Shown here: positions 50,793-60,781 of the stretch, piece by piece
Numbering within the stretch: position 1 is the first letter of the stretch
Layout: each line of letters begins with the position of its first letter
Assembly: GCF_002531575.1 (NCBI RefSeq)
Contig: NZ_NWTI01000003.1
Span: forward strand, 389,327 to 453,326
From: Bradyrhizobium sp. Y36
GTDB taxonomy: Bacteria; Pseudomonadota; Alphaproteobacteria; Rhizobiales; Xanthobacteraceae
Reading direction: 5' to 3'
Length of the DNA: 64,000 nt
Program-made: the position numbers and the translations under genes
The notes under the pieces: model-generated
What the model was told of the DNA's origin: nothing
Database searches by the model: none
Seen by the model: only the letters and a program-made list of their open reading frames with translations

Positions 50793-52595
50793 TCACTCGA
50801 ACAGCGGCGCCAGCGCCATCTGCGGCACCAGCACCAGGCCCTTGTCGGTGATGCGAATTTCCGGAATGACCGATAGGGGAATCAAATTGAAGCCCATGTA
50901 GGGGATGGTGCAGCCGGCCTCGGCCCATTCCTTCTTCAGCGCCTTGACCTCTTCGGCCACCTCGGTGACGCGCTTGTCGGAGAGCAGGCCCGCGATCGGC
51001 AGCGGCACCAGCGCCCTCACCTTGCCGTCAGCGACCACGCAGACGCCGCCCTGCTGTTCCCTGATCGCGGCAATCGCGACCTGCATGTCGCCCTCATTGG
51101 TTCCGGCGACGATGATGTTGTGGCTGTCGTGCCCGACGCTGGAGGCCACCGCGCCGCGCTTCAGGCCGAAATCCTTCAGCAGACCGTAAGCGACGTTGCC
51201 GGCCGACTTGCCGTGACGCTCGACCACCGTGACGAAGCAGAGGCCGTAGCGGGCGAACAGCGACGGCCAGTCCTTTGCGGGCTCGATCTTGACCTTCTCA
51301 TGGATCAGCGTGATGCCGGGCAGCGCGGTCTTGATCGCGTTGACGGTACACGCCTTCGCCGGAAGCTCCGGCGTCAGCTTGACCTTGTCCGGCAGCTTCA
51401 CCGTCGCATAAGCCGCCTTCGGATATTGGTAGCGCCGCGACAGCGCCTGATCGAGGCTGTCAGTGATCTTGCCGTGCTCGACCACGAGCTCGCCGCCATA
51501 CCAGGTGCATTGCGGCTTGAGCTGATCGTCCATCAGCACGAGATCGGCACGACGGCCGCCGCCGAGGCCACCGATGTCGCCATCCATGCCGAAGCGCGTC
51601 GCGCCATGGAGCGAGCCCATCGACCAGGCCTGCTCCGGCGACATCCCCGCCTTCACGGCTTCGCGCACCACCCAGTCGAGACCGAACATCAGGAGATCGT
51701 CGGCATCGCGGTCGTCGGTGCATACCGCCGTTCGCTTGTGCGAGGCGCCGAGCTCGGTGATGGTGCGGATCGCCTGCGGCAGCGAGTGCCAGGGCGTGGT
51801 CGGCGGGCCGCCGCGCAGGAAAACCCAGACGCCGGCGTCGAGCAGATCGTCGGCGATGTCGCGGTCGATCGCCTCATGGGTGTCGGTGACGCCTGACGCC
51901 GCATAGGCCGCGACGAATTCGCGGCCATAGACGTGTCCGGACACGGGACGTCCGCGTTTCAGGGCGGCGGCGAGGATGGCGTGGCTGCGCTCGTCGCCCA
52001 TCGTCACCGGAACGAAGTCCATCTTCTCGCCGAGCGCCACCGCTTCGGGCCAGCGGTCGAACAGGCCGGCGATCTTGTCGGGCGTGAGATCCCCGCCCGC
52101 GGTCTCCAGCTCCGCCGAGGTCGCGGGCACCGTGCTCGGCACCGTCAGGAAGATCGACAGCGGCGCCTCGCGCGCGTCCTCCAGCATCGCCTCGACGCCG
52201 GCAACATCCATGACGTTGCCGATCTCGTGGCTGTCGCAGAAAATCGTGGTGGTGCCGTTCAGCAGCGCAGCCTCGGCATAGGCGCAGGCCGTCACCATCG
52301 AGGATTCGATGTGGATATGCGGATCGACCAGGCCCGGCGCGATGATGCCGCCGGCCGCGTCATAGAGCGGCACGCCGCTCCAAATCTTCCTCGCGGCTCC
52401 GGCAGGCTTCACCGCCGAGATGCGGCCGCCGGTGATCCAGACTTCCCGTCCCGGATGGATGCGCTCCGAATAGGTTGAGAGCACCCGCGCGCCCGTGATG
52501 ACGAGATCGGGCGCGACGCGGGCCGAGGCGACGTCGGCGAGGCGACGTGTCATGCTGTGCAACGGCGCGACGGAGAAACGAGTGAGCTTGGTCAT
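50793..52595 (-). CDS. ade: Adenine deaminase
   Basis: A 600-residue amidohydrolase. [46 protein letters not shown] holds the metal-binding HxH and the Ade-specific ESSM and CDSHEIGNV segments; [12 protein letters not shown] holds the catalytic aspartates, and [20 protein letters not shown] is the C-terminal Ade domain. It converts adenine to hypoxanthine and ammonia for purine salvage or breakdown. It is upstream of gcl on the same strand with a 151-base gap in which I see no clear site. Confidence 0.95.
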   Translation of the reverse strand: MTKLTRFSVAPLHSMTRRLADVASARVAPDLVITGARVLSTYSERIHPGREVWITGGRISAVKPAGAARKIWSGVPLYDAAGGIIAPGLVDPHIHIESSMVTACAYAEAALLNGTTTIFCDSHEIGNVMDVAGVEAMLEDAREAPLSIFLTVPSTVPATSAELETAGGDLTPDKIAGLFDRWPEAVALGEKMDFVPVTMGDERSHAILAAALKRGRPVSGHVYGREFVAAYAASGVTDTHEAIDRDIADDLLDAGVWVFLRGGPPTTPWHSLPQAIRTITELGASHKRTAVCTDDRDADDLLMFGLDWVVREAVKAGMSPEQAWSMGSLHGATRFGMDGDIGGLGGGRRADLVLMDDQLKPQCTWYGGELVVEHGKITDSLDQALSRRYQYPKAAYATVKLPDKVKLTPELPAKACTVNAIKTALPGITLIHEKVKIEPAKDWPSLFARYGLCFVTVVERHGKSAGNVAYGLLKDFGLKRGAVASSVGHDSHNIIVAGTNEGDMQVAIAAIREQQGGVCVVADGKVRALVPLPIAGLLSDKRVTEVAEEVKALKKEWAEAGCTIPYMGFNLIPLSVIPEIRITDKGLVLVPQMALAPLFE

Positions 52596-52679
52596 GGGAA
52601 CCTCGCTTGGCGTTACGGCCGAACGGTAGTTACGCCCTGCGTCAAACCGGGCAAACTCAAATGTAGCGGCGCACCCTGC

Positions 52680-53480
52680 TTACGCCTTGGGCGCCGAACC
52701 GGCTGCCGCCCTCGACCTTGGACGTCTGCGCGACTTCTGTGCTGTCGGTGCCGGCGCTGCAGCGGCCTTGACCCTGATCCTCACCGACCGACCGTTTGTC
52801 TCATCGATCTCGAACGAATTCGTCTTTCGCACGAGGTCGCTCAGCTTGCGAAAACCAAACGTTCTTGGATCGAAATCGGATGCCAAGTTGGCGAGCCGTT
52901 GCCCGAGTTCACGGAGCGCGACCCAACCGTCCTCGCTCTCCATCTGGGTGATGACCTTCTTGATGATCGGCGTGGCCGCTTCGGGCGGCTGCAGCGGCGC
53001 AGACCTCGAGGAGGCGTCCTGGGTGGTCGCCGTGCTGGCAAGCAGGTTCTCCGTGTAGACGAATCTCCGGCAGGCCTGGCGGAAGCTTTCCGGGGTCTTC
53101 TGCTCGCCGAAGCCGAAGACATCGACGCCCTGCTCGCGGATGCGGGCGGCCAGACGGGTGAAGTCGCTGTCGGATGACACCAGGCAGAAACCATCGAACC
53201 GGCCGCTGTGGAGCAGGTCCATGGCGTCGATGACCAGCGTGATGTCGGACGCATTCTTCCCGGTCGTATAGGCGAACTGCTGCTGCGGGATGATGGCGTG
53301 TTTCGACAGGATGTCGGCCCAGCCCTTGGATCTGGCATTGGAGAAGTCGCCGTAGATGCGGCGGACGCTGGCCTCGCCGATCTTGGCAATCTCCTCGAAC
53401 AGCCCATCGGCGATCTTGGCGGAGGCGTTGTCGGCATCGATCAGGACGGCGAGACGGGGCGAGCGGAGTTCCGACGGCAT
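52680..53480 (-). CDS. NYN-domain protein with C-terminal LOTUS/OST-HTH domain
   Basis: A 266-residue protein. Residues 8-155 form a PIN-like NYN domain: LAVLIDADNAS, YGDFSNARSKGWADIL, DITLVIDAMDLLHSG and FCLVSSDSDFTRLAARIREQG keep the acidic residues that bind metal in NYN RNases. Residues ~170-250 resemble an OST-HTH/LOTUS domain (IIKKVITQMESEDGWVALRELGQRLANLASDFDPRTFGFRKLSDLVRK). An Arg/Ala-rich tail follows. This combination suggests an RNA-binding nuclease in the LabA/DUF88 group; its target is unknown. Stand-alone gene. Confidence 0.85.
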   Translation of the reverse strand: MPSELRSPRLAVLIDADNASAKIADGLFEEIAKIGEASVRRIYGDFSNARSKGWADILSKHAIIPQQQFAYTTGKNASDITLVIDAMDLLHSGRFDGFCLVSSDSDFTRLAARIREQGVDVFGFGEQKTPESFRQACRRFVYTENLLASTATTQDASSRSAPLQPPEAATPIIKKVITQMESEDGWVALRELGQRLANLASDFDPRTFGFRKLSDLVRKTNSFEIDETNGRSVRIRVKAAAAPAPTAQKSRRRPRSRAAAGSAPKA

Positions 53481-53535
53481 GGCGTTTCCTCAACAAGCTG
53501 GAGGCAGCATTTAGAAGACGCCCGCGGCAGAACGG

Positions 53536-55038
53536 TTAATCCTCGTTCGCCTTGAATCGCCCGAGGCCCTTTAGCACGAAGGGTGCCAGCAGCGCGATCA
53601 GCGCGACGCCGAGCAGCGTCGCCGAGATCGGGCTCTGCAGCAGCGTCATGGGATCGCCAAGGCTGATCGCGAGCGCGCGGCGCAACTGGCTCTCCGCGAT
53701 CGGGCCGAGGATCAGGCCCACGACGACGGGCGCAATCGGAAAATCGAACCGGCGCATCAGGAACCCGAGCACGCCGAAGCCTGACAGCATCGACAATTCG
53801 ACCACCGACGGCTTTGCCGCGATGGTGCCCATGGTCGCGAACACGAGGATGCCGGCATAGAGCCAGGGCTGCGGGATGGCGAGCAGACGCACCCACAGGC
53901 CGACCAGCGGCAAATTGAGTACCAGCAGCATCACGTTGGCGATGAACAGGCTGGCGATCAGGCCCCAGACCAGGTCGGGCCGTTCGGCGAACAGCAGCGG
54001 GCCCGGGTTGAGGCCGTATTGCTGGAAGCCCGCCAGCATCATCGCGGCCGTGGCCGAGGTCGGCAGCCCCAGCGTCAGCAGCGGCACCAGCGTGCCGGCG
54101 GCGGACGCGTTGTTGGCGGCTTCCGGGCCCGCCACGCCCTCGATCGCGCCCTTGCCGAACTCGTCCGGATATTTGGTGAGCCGTTTCTCGGTCGAATAGG
54201 ACAGGAAGGTCGGGATCTCCGCGCCGCCGGCCGGCAGCGCGCCGATCGGGAAGCCGAACATGGTGCCGCGCAGCCACGGCTTCCACGACCGCTTCCAGTC
54301 TTCCTTCGTCATCCACAGCGAGCCGCGCACCGGCTCGAGCTTTTCCTCGGTGTGGTGGCGGCGCGATGCCACATAGAGCGCCTCGCCGACCGCGAACAGG
54401 CCAACCGCCAGCGTCGTCACCTCGACGCCGTCGAGCAGCTCGGGGACACCGAACGCGAGCCGCGCCTGCCCCGTCAGCTTGTCGATGCCGACAAGGCCGA
54501 GCGTCAGGCCGATGAACAGGCTGGTCAGGCCGCGGATCGGAGAATCGCCGAAGGTCGCCGACACCGTGACGAAGGCGACGCACATCAGCGCGAAATAGTC
54601 CTCGGGGCCGAAGCGCACCGCGAAATCGACCAGCCACGGCGCGAGGAAGGCGAGCCCGATGGTGGCGATGGTGCCGGCGACGAAGGAGCCGATCGCGGAG
54701 GTCGCAAGCGCGGGACCGCCGCGACCGGCCTTGGCCATCTTGTTGCCTTCCAGCGCGGTCGCCATCGAGGCGCTCTCGCCGGGCGTGTTGATCAGGATCG
54801 CCGTGGTCGAGCCACCATACATGCCGCCGTAATAGATGCCGGCGAACATGATCAGCGAGCCGCCGGGATCGAGCTTGTAGGTGACGGGCAGCAGCAGCGC
54901 GACGGTGAGCGCCGGGCCGATGCCCGGCAGCACGCCGACGGCCGTGCCGAGGAACACGCCGATCAGCGCATAGAGCAGGTTCATCGGCTGAATGGCGACG
55001 GCCATGCCGTGCGCCAGCGCCGCAAAAGTGTCCATCAC
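53536..55038 (-). CDS. tctA: Tripartite tricarboxylate transporter large permease, TctA
   Basis: A 500-residue membrane protein with about eleven hydrophobic segments. [30 protein letters not shown] and [30 protein letters not shown] are TctA hallmarks. It is the main permease of a secondary transporter for citrate or other carboxylates. Its start overlaps the TctB stop (ATGA), in the order tctC-tctB-tctA. Confidence 0.95.
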   Translation of the reverse strand: MMDTFAALAHGMAVAIQPMNLLYALIGVFLGTAVGVLPGIGPALTVALLLPVTYKLDPGGSLIMFAGIYYGGMYGGSTTAILINTPGESASMATALEGNKMAKAGRGGPALATSAIGSFVAGTIATIGLAFLAPWLVDFAVRFGPEDYFALMCVAFVTVSATFGDSPIRGLTSLFIGLTLGLVGIDKLTGQARLAFGVPELLDGVEVTTLAVGLFAVGEALYVASRRHHTEEKLEPVRGSLWMTKEDWKRSWKPWLRGTMFGFPIGALPAGGAEIPTFLSYSTEKRLTKYPDEFGKGAIEGVAGPEAANNASAAGTLVPLLTLGLPTSATAAMMLAGFQQYGLNPGPLLFAERPDLVWGLIASLFIANVMLLVLNLPLVGLWVRLLAIPQPWLYAGILVFATMGTIAAKPSVVELSMLSGFGVLGFLMRRFDFPIAPVVVGLILGPIAESQLRRALAISLGDPMTLLQSPISATLLGVALIALLAPFVLKGLGRFKANED

Positions 55039-55520
55039 AGCAGTCGCTCCAGCGGGCCGGTCGGAAGGCTCAGCGTCAACAACCGGTCGAACGCGAGATA
55101 GATCAGGATCGACATCACGAGGGCGATGATGGAATCCACCAGTATGGCGCGGCGTCCGAAAGCCGCCGACGTCGTCACGAACAGCGCCGATGTCGCCAGG
55201 ATGAAGCCGCCGCCAAAGCCGATGATGGCGATCAGCAGCCCAAGACCAACAAGGATCAGGAACACCGGAACCGGATCGGTGCTCTCACGCTCCGGCAGAT
55301 TGCCCCGCAGCGCATCGATGAAATTGCCGATCGCGAGCAGCGCGAGGCCGCTGGCGACCACGATCGGCATCGCCTCCGGCCCCATGCCGTACATCGTGGT
55401 GGATGACAGGCCGCGCGCGTCGAAGACCAGCACCGCGGCAAGGCCTGCAAGCAATGCAGCGATGACGATGCCGGCGCGGTCGACGCGCCGCGGCGGCTGA
55501 GCCGGATCGCCGGAGGTCAT
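55035..55520 (-). CDS. tctB: Tripartite tricarboxylate transporter small permease, TctB
   Basis: A 161-residue membrane protein with four hydrophobic segments ([99 protein letters not shown]). Size and topology are those of TctB. It overlaps tctC and tctA by four bases each. Confidence 0.9.
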   Translation of the reverse strand: MTSGDPAQPPRRVDRAGIVIAALLAGLAAVLVFDARGLSSTTMYGMGPEAMPIVVASGLALLAIGNFIDALRGNLPERESTDPVPVFLILVGLGLLIAIIGFGGGFILATSALFVTTSAAFGRRAILVDSIIALVMSILIYLAFDRLLTLSLPTGPLERLL

Positions 55521-56485
55521 GACTTGACGAGGCCGACCGATTTCAACACGTCGGTGACCCGCACGGTTTCCTTCTTCAGGAAGTCGGCGAAGGCGTCGCC
55601 GCCGAGATAGGCGTCCTCCCAGCCCTTCTGCTTGAGGATCTCCTTCCAGGCGTCCGACTTCACCATCTTCTCGATCGCCTCGCTCAGCGTCTTCTTCTGC
55701 TCCGGGGTGATGCCGGGAGGCGCCACCACCGATCGCCAGTTGGCGATGACGAGATCGATCCCCTGTTCCTTGAACGTCGGGATGTCGCTGCCCGGGATAC
55801 GCTTCTCGGAGGTCACGCCGATCGCGCGCAGCTTGCCGGACTTGATCTGCCCTTCATATTCGCTGAGGCCCGAGATGCCGGCGGTGACCTTGCCGCCGAG
55901 GATCGCGGCGAGCGACTCGCCGCCGCCGGAGAACGGGATGTAGTTGATCTTCTTGGCATCGGCGCCGACGGCGCCGGCGAACAATGCCGCCATCACATGA
56001 TCGACGCCGCCAGCCGAGCCGCCGGCGAAGGTCACCTTGGCGATATCGGCCTTGACCGCAGCGGCCAGATCCTGCGCGGTCTTGATCGGCGAATTCGCGG
56101 GCACCACGATCACCTGGATTTCCTCGGTGAGGCGTGCAATCGGCGTCACCTGTTCCAGCGTGACCGGCGACTTGTTCATGGCGAGCGCGCCCACCATGAC
56201 GAAGCCGTTGACCATCAGCTGGTTGCCGTCGCCCTTGGCACCGTTGACGAATTGCGCGATGCCGACACTGCCGCCCGCGCCGGGAACGTTGGTGACCTGC
56301 ACGCTGCGCGCGACACCGGAGGCCACCAGCGCCTGCTGCATCGAGCGCGCGGTCTGGTCCCAGCCGCCGCCGGGAGCCGCCGGCGCCATCACCTTGAGCT
56401 CGAGCTGCTGGGCCAGGGATGGCGTCGCTGCCGCAAGGGTCAGCGCGACGGCTGCGCCGACAAGGCGCGCGGAAAAATGGAACAT
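55517..56485 (-). CDS. tctC: Tripartite tricarboxylate transporter substrate-binding protein, TctC
   Basis: A 322-residue periplasmic binding protein with a signal peptide (LVGAAVALTLAAATPSLA, cut before QQL). LKVMAPAAPGGGWDQTARSMQQAL and TNVPGAGGSVGIAQFVNGAKGDGNQLMVNG are the TctC/BugT marks. I used the ATG at 56485 (MFHFSARL), with GGAG nine bases upstream. The ligand is unknown; a dicarboxylate or tricarboxylate is usual. An IclR regulator lies directly upstream on the same strand. Confidence 0.92.
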   Translation of the reverse strand: MFHFSARLVGAAVALTLAAATPSLAQQLELKVMAPAAPGGGWDQTARSMQQALVASGVARSVQVTNVPGAGGSVGIAQFVNGAKGDGNQLMVNGFVMVGALAMNKSPVTLEQVTPIARLTEEIQVIVVPANSPIKTAQDLAAAVKADIAKVTFAGGSAGGVDHVMAALFAGAVGADAKKINYIPFSGGGESLAAILGGKVTAGISGLSEYEGQIKSGKLRAIGVTSEKRIPGSDIPTFKEQGIDLVIANWRSVVAPPGITPEQKKTLSEAIEKMVKSDAWKEILKQKGWEDAYLGGDAFADFLKKETVRVTDVLKSVGLVKS

Positions 56486-56589
56486 AAGGACGCTCTCCAG
56501 GCTCATGCGGACGTTTGCCGCATTGTGTCGTTTGGTCGCATATCAACCAAAACGGCCGATGCTGTCCAGCCACCCCCAGGGGTTTCGGG

Positions 56590-57444
56590 TCAGCGGGGCG
56601 TCGGGATCACCCCGCCGAGGGCAGCCGTCAGTTCGGCGGCAACATCCCGGACGATTTGCCCGATTTCCGGCAACCTCTGATCGGTCAACCGGCTGGTCAT
56701 GCCGGAGACGGAAATCGCCGCGAGCGGCTCGGCGCAGTCGTTGTAGACCACCGCCGCAATACAGCGCAGGCCCATGCAGGCTTCCTCGTCGTCGAGCGCA
56801 AAGCCCTGCTTGCGGATCTTTTCGAGTTCCTTGAACAGGTCGCTCGGCCGCACGATCGATTTCTCGGTCAGGCGGGGCATGCCGTGATGGCGGATGACGG
56901 CGCCGACGTCCTCGTCGGAATAGGTCGCGAGCACCGCCTTGCCAACGCCTGACGTCACCATGGCGACGCGGCCGCCGACCTGGGTCAGCGAGCGCATGAT
57001 CTCGCGGCTCTCCATCCGGGTCAGCACAATGATGAACTCGTCGTCGACCACGGCGAGGTTGGCGGTCTCGCGGGTGAGATCGCGCAGCTTGCGCAGGTAC
57101 GGAATCGCCTGCGTGGAGAAATTGCGCCGCCGCGCAAAGCTCGCGCCCACCGTGAAGGCGCGCGAGCCGACGTGCCATTTGGATTCGGCGCGGTCGAACT
57201 GAACGAAGCGGCGGCTTTCGAGCGTTGCGAGCAGGCGGTGCACGGTGGAGACCGACAGGCCGGTGCGCACGGCAAGGTCGCTGAGGCGGTAGCCCTCGTC
57301 GTCCTCGGCCAGCGTCTCCAGGATCGACAGCGCGCGGTCAACCGACTGCACGCCGCCGTCGCGTGTCTCAGGCTCATGGTCGGCCGTGGATTTCGGCTCG
57401 ACGGTCCTGCGGCGCATCACGTTTTTCCTCATCGCGACCTGCAT
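56590..57444 (-). CDS. IclR-family transcriptional regulator
   Basis: A 284-residue regulator. An N-terminal winged helix (SVDRALSILETLAEDDEGYRLSDLAVRTGLSVSTVHRLLATLESRRFVQFD) is followed by the IclR effector domain (GGRVAMVTSGVGKAVLATYSDEDV, KIRKQGFALDDEEACMGLRCIAAVVYND). It lies 104 bases before tctC and 100 bases after the acyl-CoA synthetase gene, all on the minus strand. Control of tctCBA is likely from position. The start could be 57444 or the ATG at 57432. Confidence 0.9.
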   Translation of the reverse strand: MQVAMRKNVMRRRTVEPKSTADHEPETRDGGVQSVDRALSILETLAEDDEGYRLSDLAVRTGLSVSTVHRLLATLESRRFVQFDRAESKWHVGSRAFTVGASFARRRNFSTQAIPYLRKLRDLTRETANLAVVDDEFIIVLTRMESREIMRSLTQVGGRVAMVTSGVGKAVLATYSDEDVGAVIRHHGMPRLTEKSIVRPSDLFKELEKIRKQGFALDDEEACMGLRCIAAVVYNDCAEPLAAISVSGMTSRLTDQRLPEIGQIVRDVAAELTAALGGVIPTPR

Positions 57445-57544
57445 ATCAGCCAGTCAGACGATTGACGCTCGTGCCGTGAAACTTTCCCGCATCGTGGGAA
57501 ACGTCGCCCCGGCCGTCACCGGGGCGACGTTTTCTGTTGACAGC

Positions 57545-59674
57545 TTAGAGCAGCCCTGCCCCGCGCGCCCACTTGTACTTCGCGCCCAGCACCTCGACCG
57601 GCAGCTCGGTCGAATAGGCGTAGGCCGGGATGCCGTTCTGGTAGAGATATTCGGCGGCTTCCTCGACCTCGACGTCGCCGGCGAGCGAGGCGACGATCGG
57701 CTTCACGAAGCCCTTGGCCTCCATCTCCTTCTTCACCTCGACCATGTTGCGGGCGAACACCATCGGCGGCGTGACGATGGTGTGCCAGTAGCCGAGGATC
57801 AGCGAATGGATGCGCTCGTCCGAGAGGCCGAGCTTCACCGTGTTGACGTAGGTGATCGGCGGCTCGCCACCGGTGATATCCACAGGATTTCCGGCCGCGC
57901 CGAACGGCGGGATGAACTTGCGGAAGGCCGCATCGAGATCCGGCGGCATCGACATCAGCGACAGGCCGTTGTCGACGCAGCTATCCGACAGCAGCACGCC
58001 CGAGCCGCCGGCACCGGTGATGATCAGCACGTTCTCGCCCTTCGGCGTCGGCAGCACCGGCACGCCGCGGGCGAATTCGAGCAGCTGCCGCAGGCTGCGG
58101 GCGCGGATCACGCCCGACTGCGCCAGCACGTCCTCGTAGATCTTGTCGTTGCCGGCGAGCGCGCCGGTGTGCGAGGACGCCGCCTTGGCGCCGGCCGAGG
58201 TGCGGCCGGCCTTGAGCACGACGACCGGCTTCTTCTTGGAGACGCGCTTGGCGGCTTCCGCAAAGGCGCGGCCGTCCTTGAGGTCTTCGCAGTGCTGCGC
58301 GATCAGGTTGGTGTTCGGGTCCTGCTCGAAGAAGGCGAGCAGATCGTCCTCGTCGATGTCGGACTTGTTGCCGAGGCCGACGATGGCGGACACGCCCATC
58401 TTGGCCGAGCGCGAGAAGCCGATGATGGCCATGCCGATGCCGCCCGACTGCGACGACAGCGCCGCGTGGCCCTTGACGTCGTAAGCGGTGCAGAAGGTCG
58501 CGCAGAGATTGGCGGGCGTATAATAGAAGCCGTAGATGTTCGGCCCCATCAAGCGGATGTCGTACTTCTTGCCGACTTCGACGATCTCGGCCTGAAGCTC
58601 CGGCGCACCGGCTTCCGCAAAGCCCGACGGAATCAGCACCGCGCCCGGGATCTTCTTCTCGCCGCACTCGGTGAGTGCAGCGGCGACGAACTTGGCGGGG
58701 ATCGCGAACACGGCCGTGTCGATCACGCCGGGCACGTCCTTGACGCTCTTGTAGGCCTTGTAGCCCAGGATCTCGGCGGCCTTGGGATGGATCGGGTAGA
58801 TGTCGCCCTTGTAGCCGCCGTTGATGAGGTTCTTCATCACGGAGTTGCCGATCTTGCCGTCCTCGGCGGAGGCGCCGACCACGGCGACCGCCTTCGGCTG
58901 CATGATACGGTTCATGGCCGCGACGATCTCTTCGGTCGGGCGCGGCTTGGGCTTCGGCACATAGGCAAAGTCGACGACGATGCGGACGTCGGCGGCGGTG
59001 GCGCCCTTCGCCGTCGCAAACACCGGGTTAAGGTCGAGCTCGACGATCTCAGGGAAATCGGTGACGAGCTGCGACACCTTGACGATGACGTCGGCCAGAG
59101 CAGTACGGTTCACCGCCTCGCCGCCGCGAACGCCCTTCAAAATCTCATGTGCCTGGATGCCGTCGAGCATCGAGAGCGCGTCTTCCTTGGTCGCGGGCGC
59201 GAGGCGGAAAGTGATGTCCTTGAGCACCTCGACCAGCACGCCGCCGAGGCCGAAGGCGACCAGCTTGCCGAACGAGCCGTCGGTGATCGAACCGACGATG
59301 ACCTCGGTGCCGCCGGCCAGCATCTGCTGCACCTGGACGCCCTCGATCTTGGCGTCAGCCTTGTACTTCCTGGCATTGGACAGAATGGTCTCGTACGCCT
59401 TCTCGGCGTCCTCAGCATTCTTGAGGCCGACGATGACGCCGCCAGCTTCGGTCTTGTGGAGGATATCCGGCGAGACGATCTTCATGACGACAGGGAAGCC
59501 CATCGAGGAGGCCATCTTGCCGGCCTCGCCCGCCGACTTGGCCACGCCTTCCTTCGGCACCGGAATGCCGTAGGCGTCGCAGACCAGCTTGCCTTCCGGG
59601 GCCGTCAGGCTGGTGCGGTTGTCCGCCTTGACCTGGTCAAGCACCTTGCGGACGGCATCTTTGGAATTGGACAT
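57545..59674 (-). CDS. ADP-forming acyl-CoA synthetase (acetate--CoA ligase family), candidate oxalate/formate CoA ligase
   Basis: A 709-residue protein. Residues ~1-230 form an ATP-grasp domain (VVMKIVSPDILHKTEAGGVIVGL, LDLNPVFA), then a CoA-binding Rossmann domain (AVAVVGASAEDGKIGNSVMKNLINGGY), and succinyl-CoA-synthetase-like ligase domains with AGRTSAGAKAASSHTGALAGND, whose histidine would be phosphorylated. The order beta-then-alpha is one known arrangement of NDP-forming acyl-CoA synthetases. It is divergent from gntR-oxc-frc with a shared operator region, so activation of oxalate (or of formate or another C2 acid) to its CoA ester is a reasonable guess. No specificity is visible in sequence. 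Confidence 0.85.
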   Translation of the reverse strand: MSNSKDAVRKVLDQVKADNRTSLTAPEGKLVCDAYGIPVPKEGVAKSAGEAGKMASSMGFPVVMKIVSPDILHKTEAGGVIVGLKNAEDAEKAYETILSNARKYKADAKIEGVQVQQMLAGGTEVIVGSITDGSFGKLVAFGLGGVLVEVLKDITFRLAPATKEDALSMLDGIQAHEILKGVRGGEAVNRTALADVIVKVSQLVTDFPEIVELDLNPVFATAKGATAADVRIVVDFAYVPKPKPRPTEEIVAAMNRIMQPKAVAVVGASAEDGKIGNSVMKNLINGGYKGDIYPIHPKAAEILGYKAYKSVKDVPGVIDTAVFAIPAKFVAAALTECGEKKIPGAVLIPSGFAEAGAPELQAEIVEVGKKYDIRLMGPNIYGFYYTPANLCATFCTAYDVKGHAALSSQSGGIGMAIIGFSRSAKMGVSAIVGLGNKSDIDEDDLLAFFEQDPNTNLIAQHCEDLKDGRAFAEAAKRVSKKKPVVVLKAGRTSAGAKAASSHTGALAGNDKIYEDVLAQSGVIRARSLRQLLEFARGVPVLPTPKGENVLIITGAGGSGVLLSDSCVDNGLSLMSMPPDLDAAFRKFIPPFGAAGNPVDITGGEPPITYVNTVKLGLSDERIHSLILGYWHTIVTPPMVFARNMVEVKKEMEAKGFVKPIVASLAGDVEVEEAAEYLYQNGIPAYAYSTELPVEVLGAKYKWARGAGLL

Positions 59675-59835
59675 GTGGCTTCTCCCTTGACCTCAGTTCG
59701 TTCTTTTCAAAGCGCGCGCGTGTTTTGCGGCTGCCCGTGATGCTTGCCATTCGCCGCGCTCTGTTCCATGTCGCGGGCCGGAGCGGCATAAAGCCGAAGA
59801 TTACTCCGCCGCCTTGGATCAAAAATGGCTGGCGA

Positions 59836-59852
59836 TGGCATTTGGTATGCCA
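59836..59852. promoter_or_regulatory. Operator 1 (TGGCAT-N5-ATGCCA) of the oxalate divergon
   Basis: A perfect inverted repeat with six-base arms and spacer TTGGT. On the minus strand it lies 11 bases downstream of a TTGACA (59864-59869), so it falls in the -35/-10 interval of a likely promoter for the ADP-forming ligase. It is the type of palindrome bound by GntR regulators of the FCD group. Confidence 0.75.
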
Positions 59853-59916
59853 GAAGCCAACTTGTCAAGCTGCAGCGTTGCTTAGAACGCCGCAAAAAAT
59901 AGCCGCCTTGACATTC

Positions 59917-59933
59917 TGGCATGTGGTATGCCA
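59917..59933. promoter_or_regulatory. Operator 2 (TGGCAT-N5-ATGCCA) of the oxalate divergon
   Basis: A second perfect copy, spacer GTGGT, 81 bases from the first centre to centre. On the plus strand it starts three bases after TTGACA (59908-59913), where a bound repressor would block the promoter of gntR-oxc-frc. The rest of 59675-59989 shows no other feature. Confidence 0.75.
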
Positions 59934-59989
59934 AAAACTTTCCCGTTAATATTCCTGTAAAAGACGACTCCCACTGGAGGAGATTCGTC

Positions 59990-60721
59990 GTGTCACTACG
60001 GAAACCAACCAAGGCGTTGCCGAACATGGCCGAGGCAGACATCGCAATCGTTCGCATTGCCCCGGAGAGCAGCTTCAAGAACAAGGCGTATGACGCCTTG
60101 AAGGAAGCCATCCTCAAGATGGACATCTACTCGACGCCCGAGCCGGTGATGCTCGACGAGCGCGCGTTGTCCGAACGCCTCGGCGTCAGCCGCACCCCGA
60201 TCCGCGAAGCCATCGCGATGCTGGAACAAGATGGCTTCGTGAAGACGGTTCCGCGCCGCGGCATCATGGTGGTGCGCCGGACCAAGAGCGAGATCGTCGA
60301 CATGATCCGCGCCTGGGCGGCGCTGGAAAGCATGGCCGCGCGCCTCATCACCACGACCGCACGCAAGAAGGACATCACGGCGCTGCGCGACTTCTTCAAG
60401 GATTTCGGCAAGGACCGCCTGCCCGAGGATCACGTCGAGGAATATTCCAAGGCCAACATCGCCTTCCACCAGGCGCTGATCTCGCTGTCGGAATCCCCTG
60501 TCCTGGTCGACCTCACCAACGACCTCCTGCTCCACGTGCGCGGCTATCGCCAGCTGACGATCGGACGCAAGGACCGCACCGCGACCTCCCTGCCCGAGCA
60601 TCTCGGCATGATCGAAGCACTGGAGGCCCGCGACACCGAGCTCGCCGAGAAGCGCGCCCGCGACCACACCCTCGGCCTTGCCGCTTACGTCGAAGCGCAC
60701 GGTCAGGAACTCTTCACTTAG
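59990..60721 (+). CDS. GntR-family regulator (FCD subgroup) of the oxalate genes
   Basis: A 243-residue regulator. The winged helix is AYDALKEAILKMDIYSTPEPVMLDERALSERLGVSRTPIREAIAMLEQDGFVKTVPRRGIMV; the FCD domain holds AWAALESMAARLITT, YSKANIAFHQALISLSESPVL and HLGMIEALEARDTELAEKRARDHTLG with metal-site histidines. The GTG at 59990 has GGAGGAG seven bases upstream and is a better start than the ATG at 60026. It stands 60 bases before oxc and probably represses both arms of the divergon until an oxalate-derived ligand is present. Confidence 0.9.
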   Translation: MSLRKPTKALPNMAEADIAIVRIAPESSFKNKAYDALKEAILKMDIYSTPEPVMLDERALSERLGVSRTPIREAIAMLEQDGFVKTVPRRGIMVVRRTKSEIVDMIRAWAALESMAARLITTTARKKDITALRDFFKDFGKDRLPEDHVEEYSKANIAFHQALISLSESPVLVDLTNDLLLHVRGYRQLTIGRKDRTATSLPEHLGMIEALEARDTELAEKRARDHTLGLAAYVEAHGQELFT

Positions 60722-60781
60722 CAACGTTCACCAGAAGGGCGAAAAACTCGCCCCAGTATTGAGACCAGGGAGACAAGGCCC

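Noticed and set aside
57386..59740. A 784-codon plus-strand frame opposite the ADP-forming synthetase
   Set aside because: Same kind of antisense shadow; composition (Asp/His/Arg/Leu repeats) is not protein-like and the opposite strand has clear ATP-grasp and CoA-binding domains.
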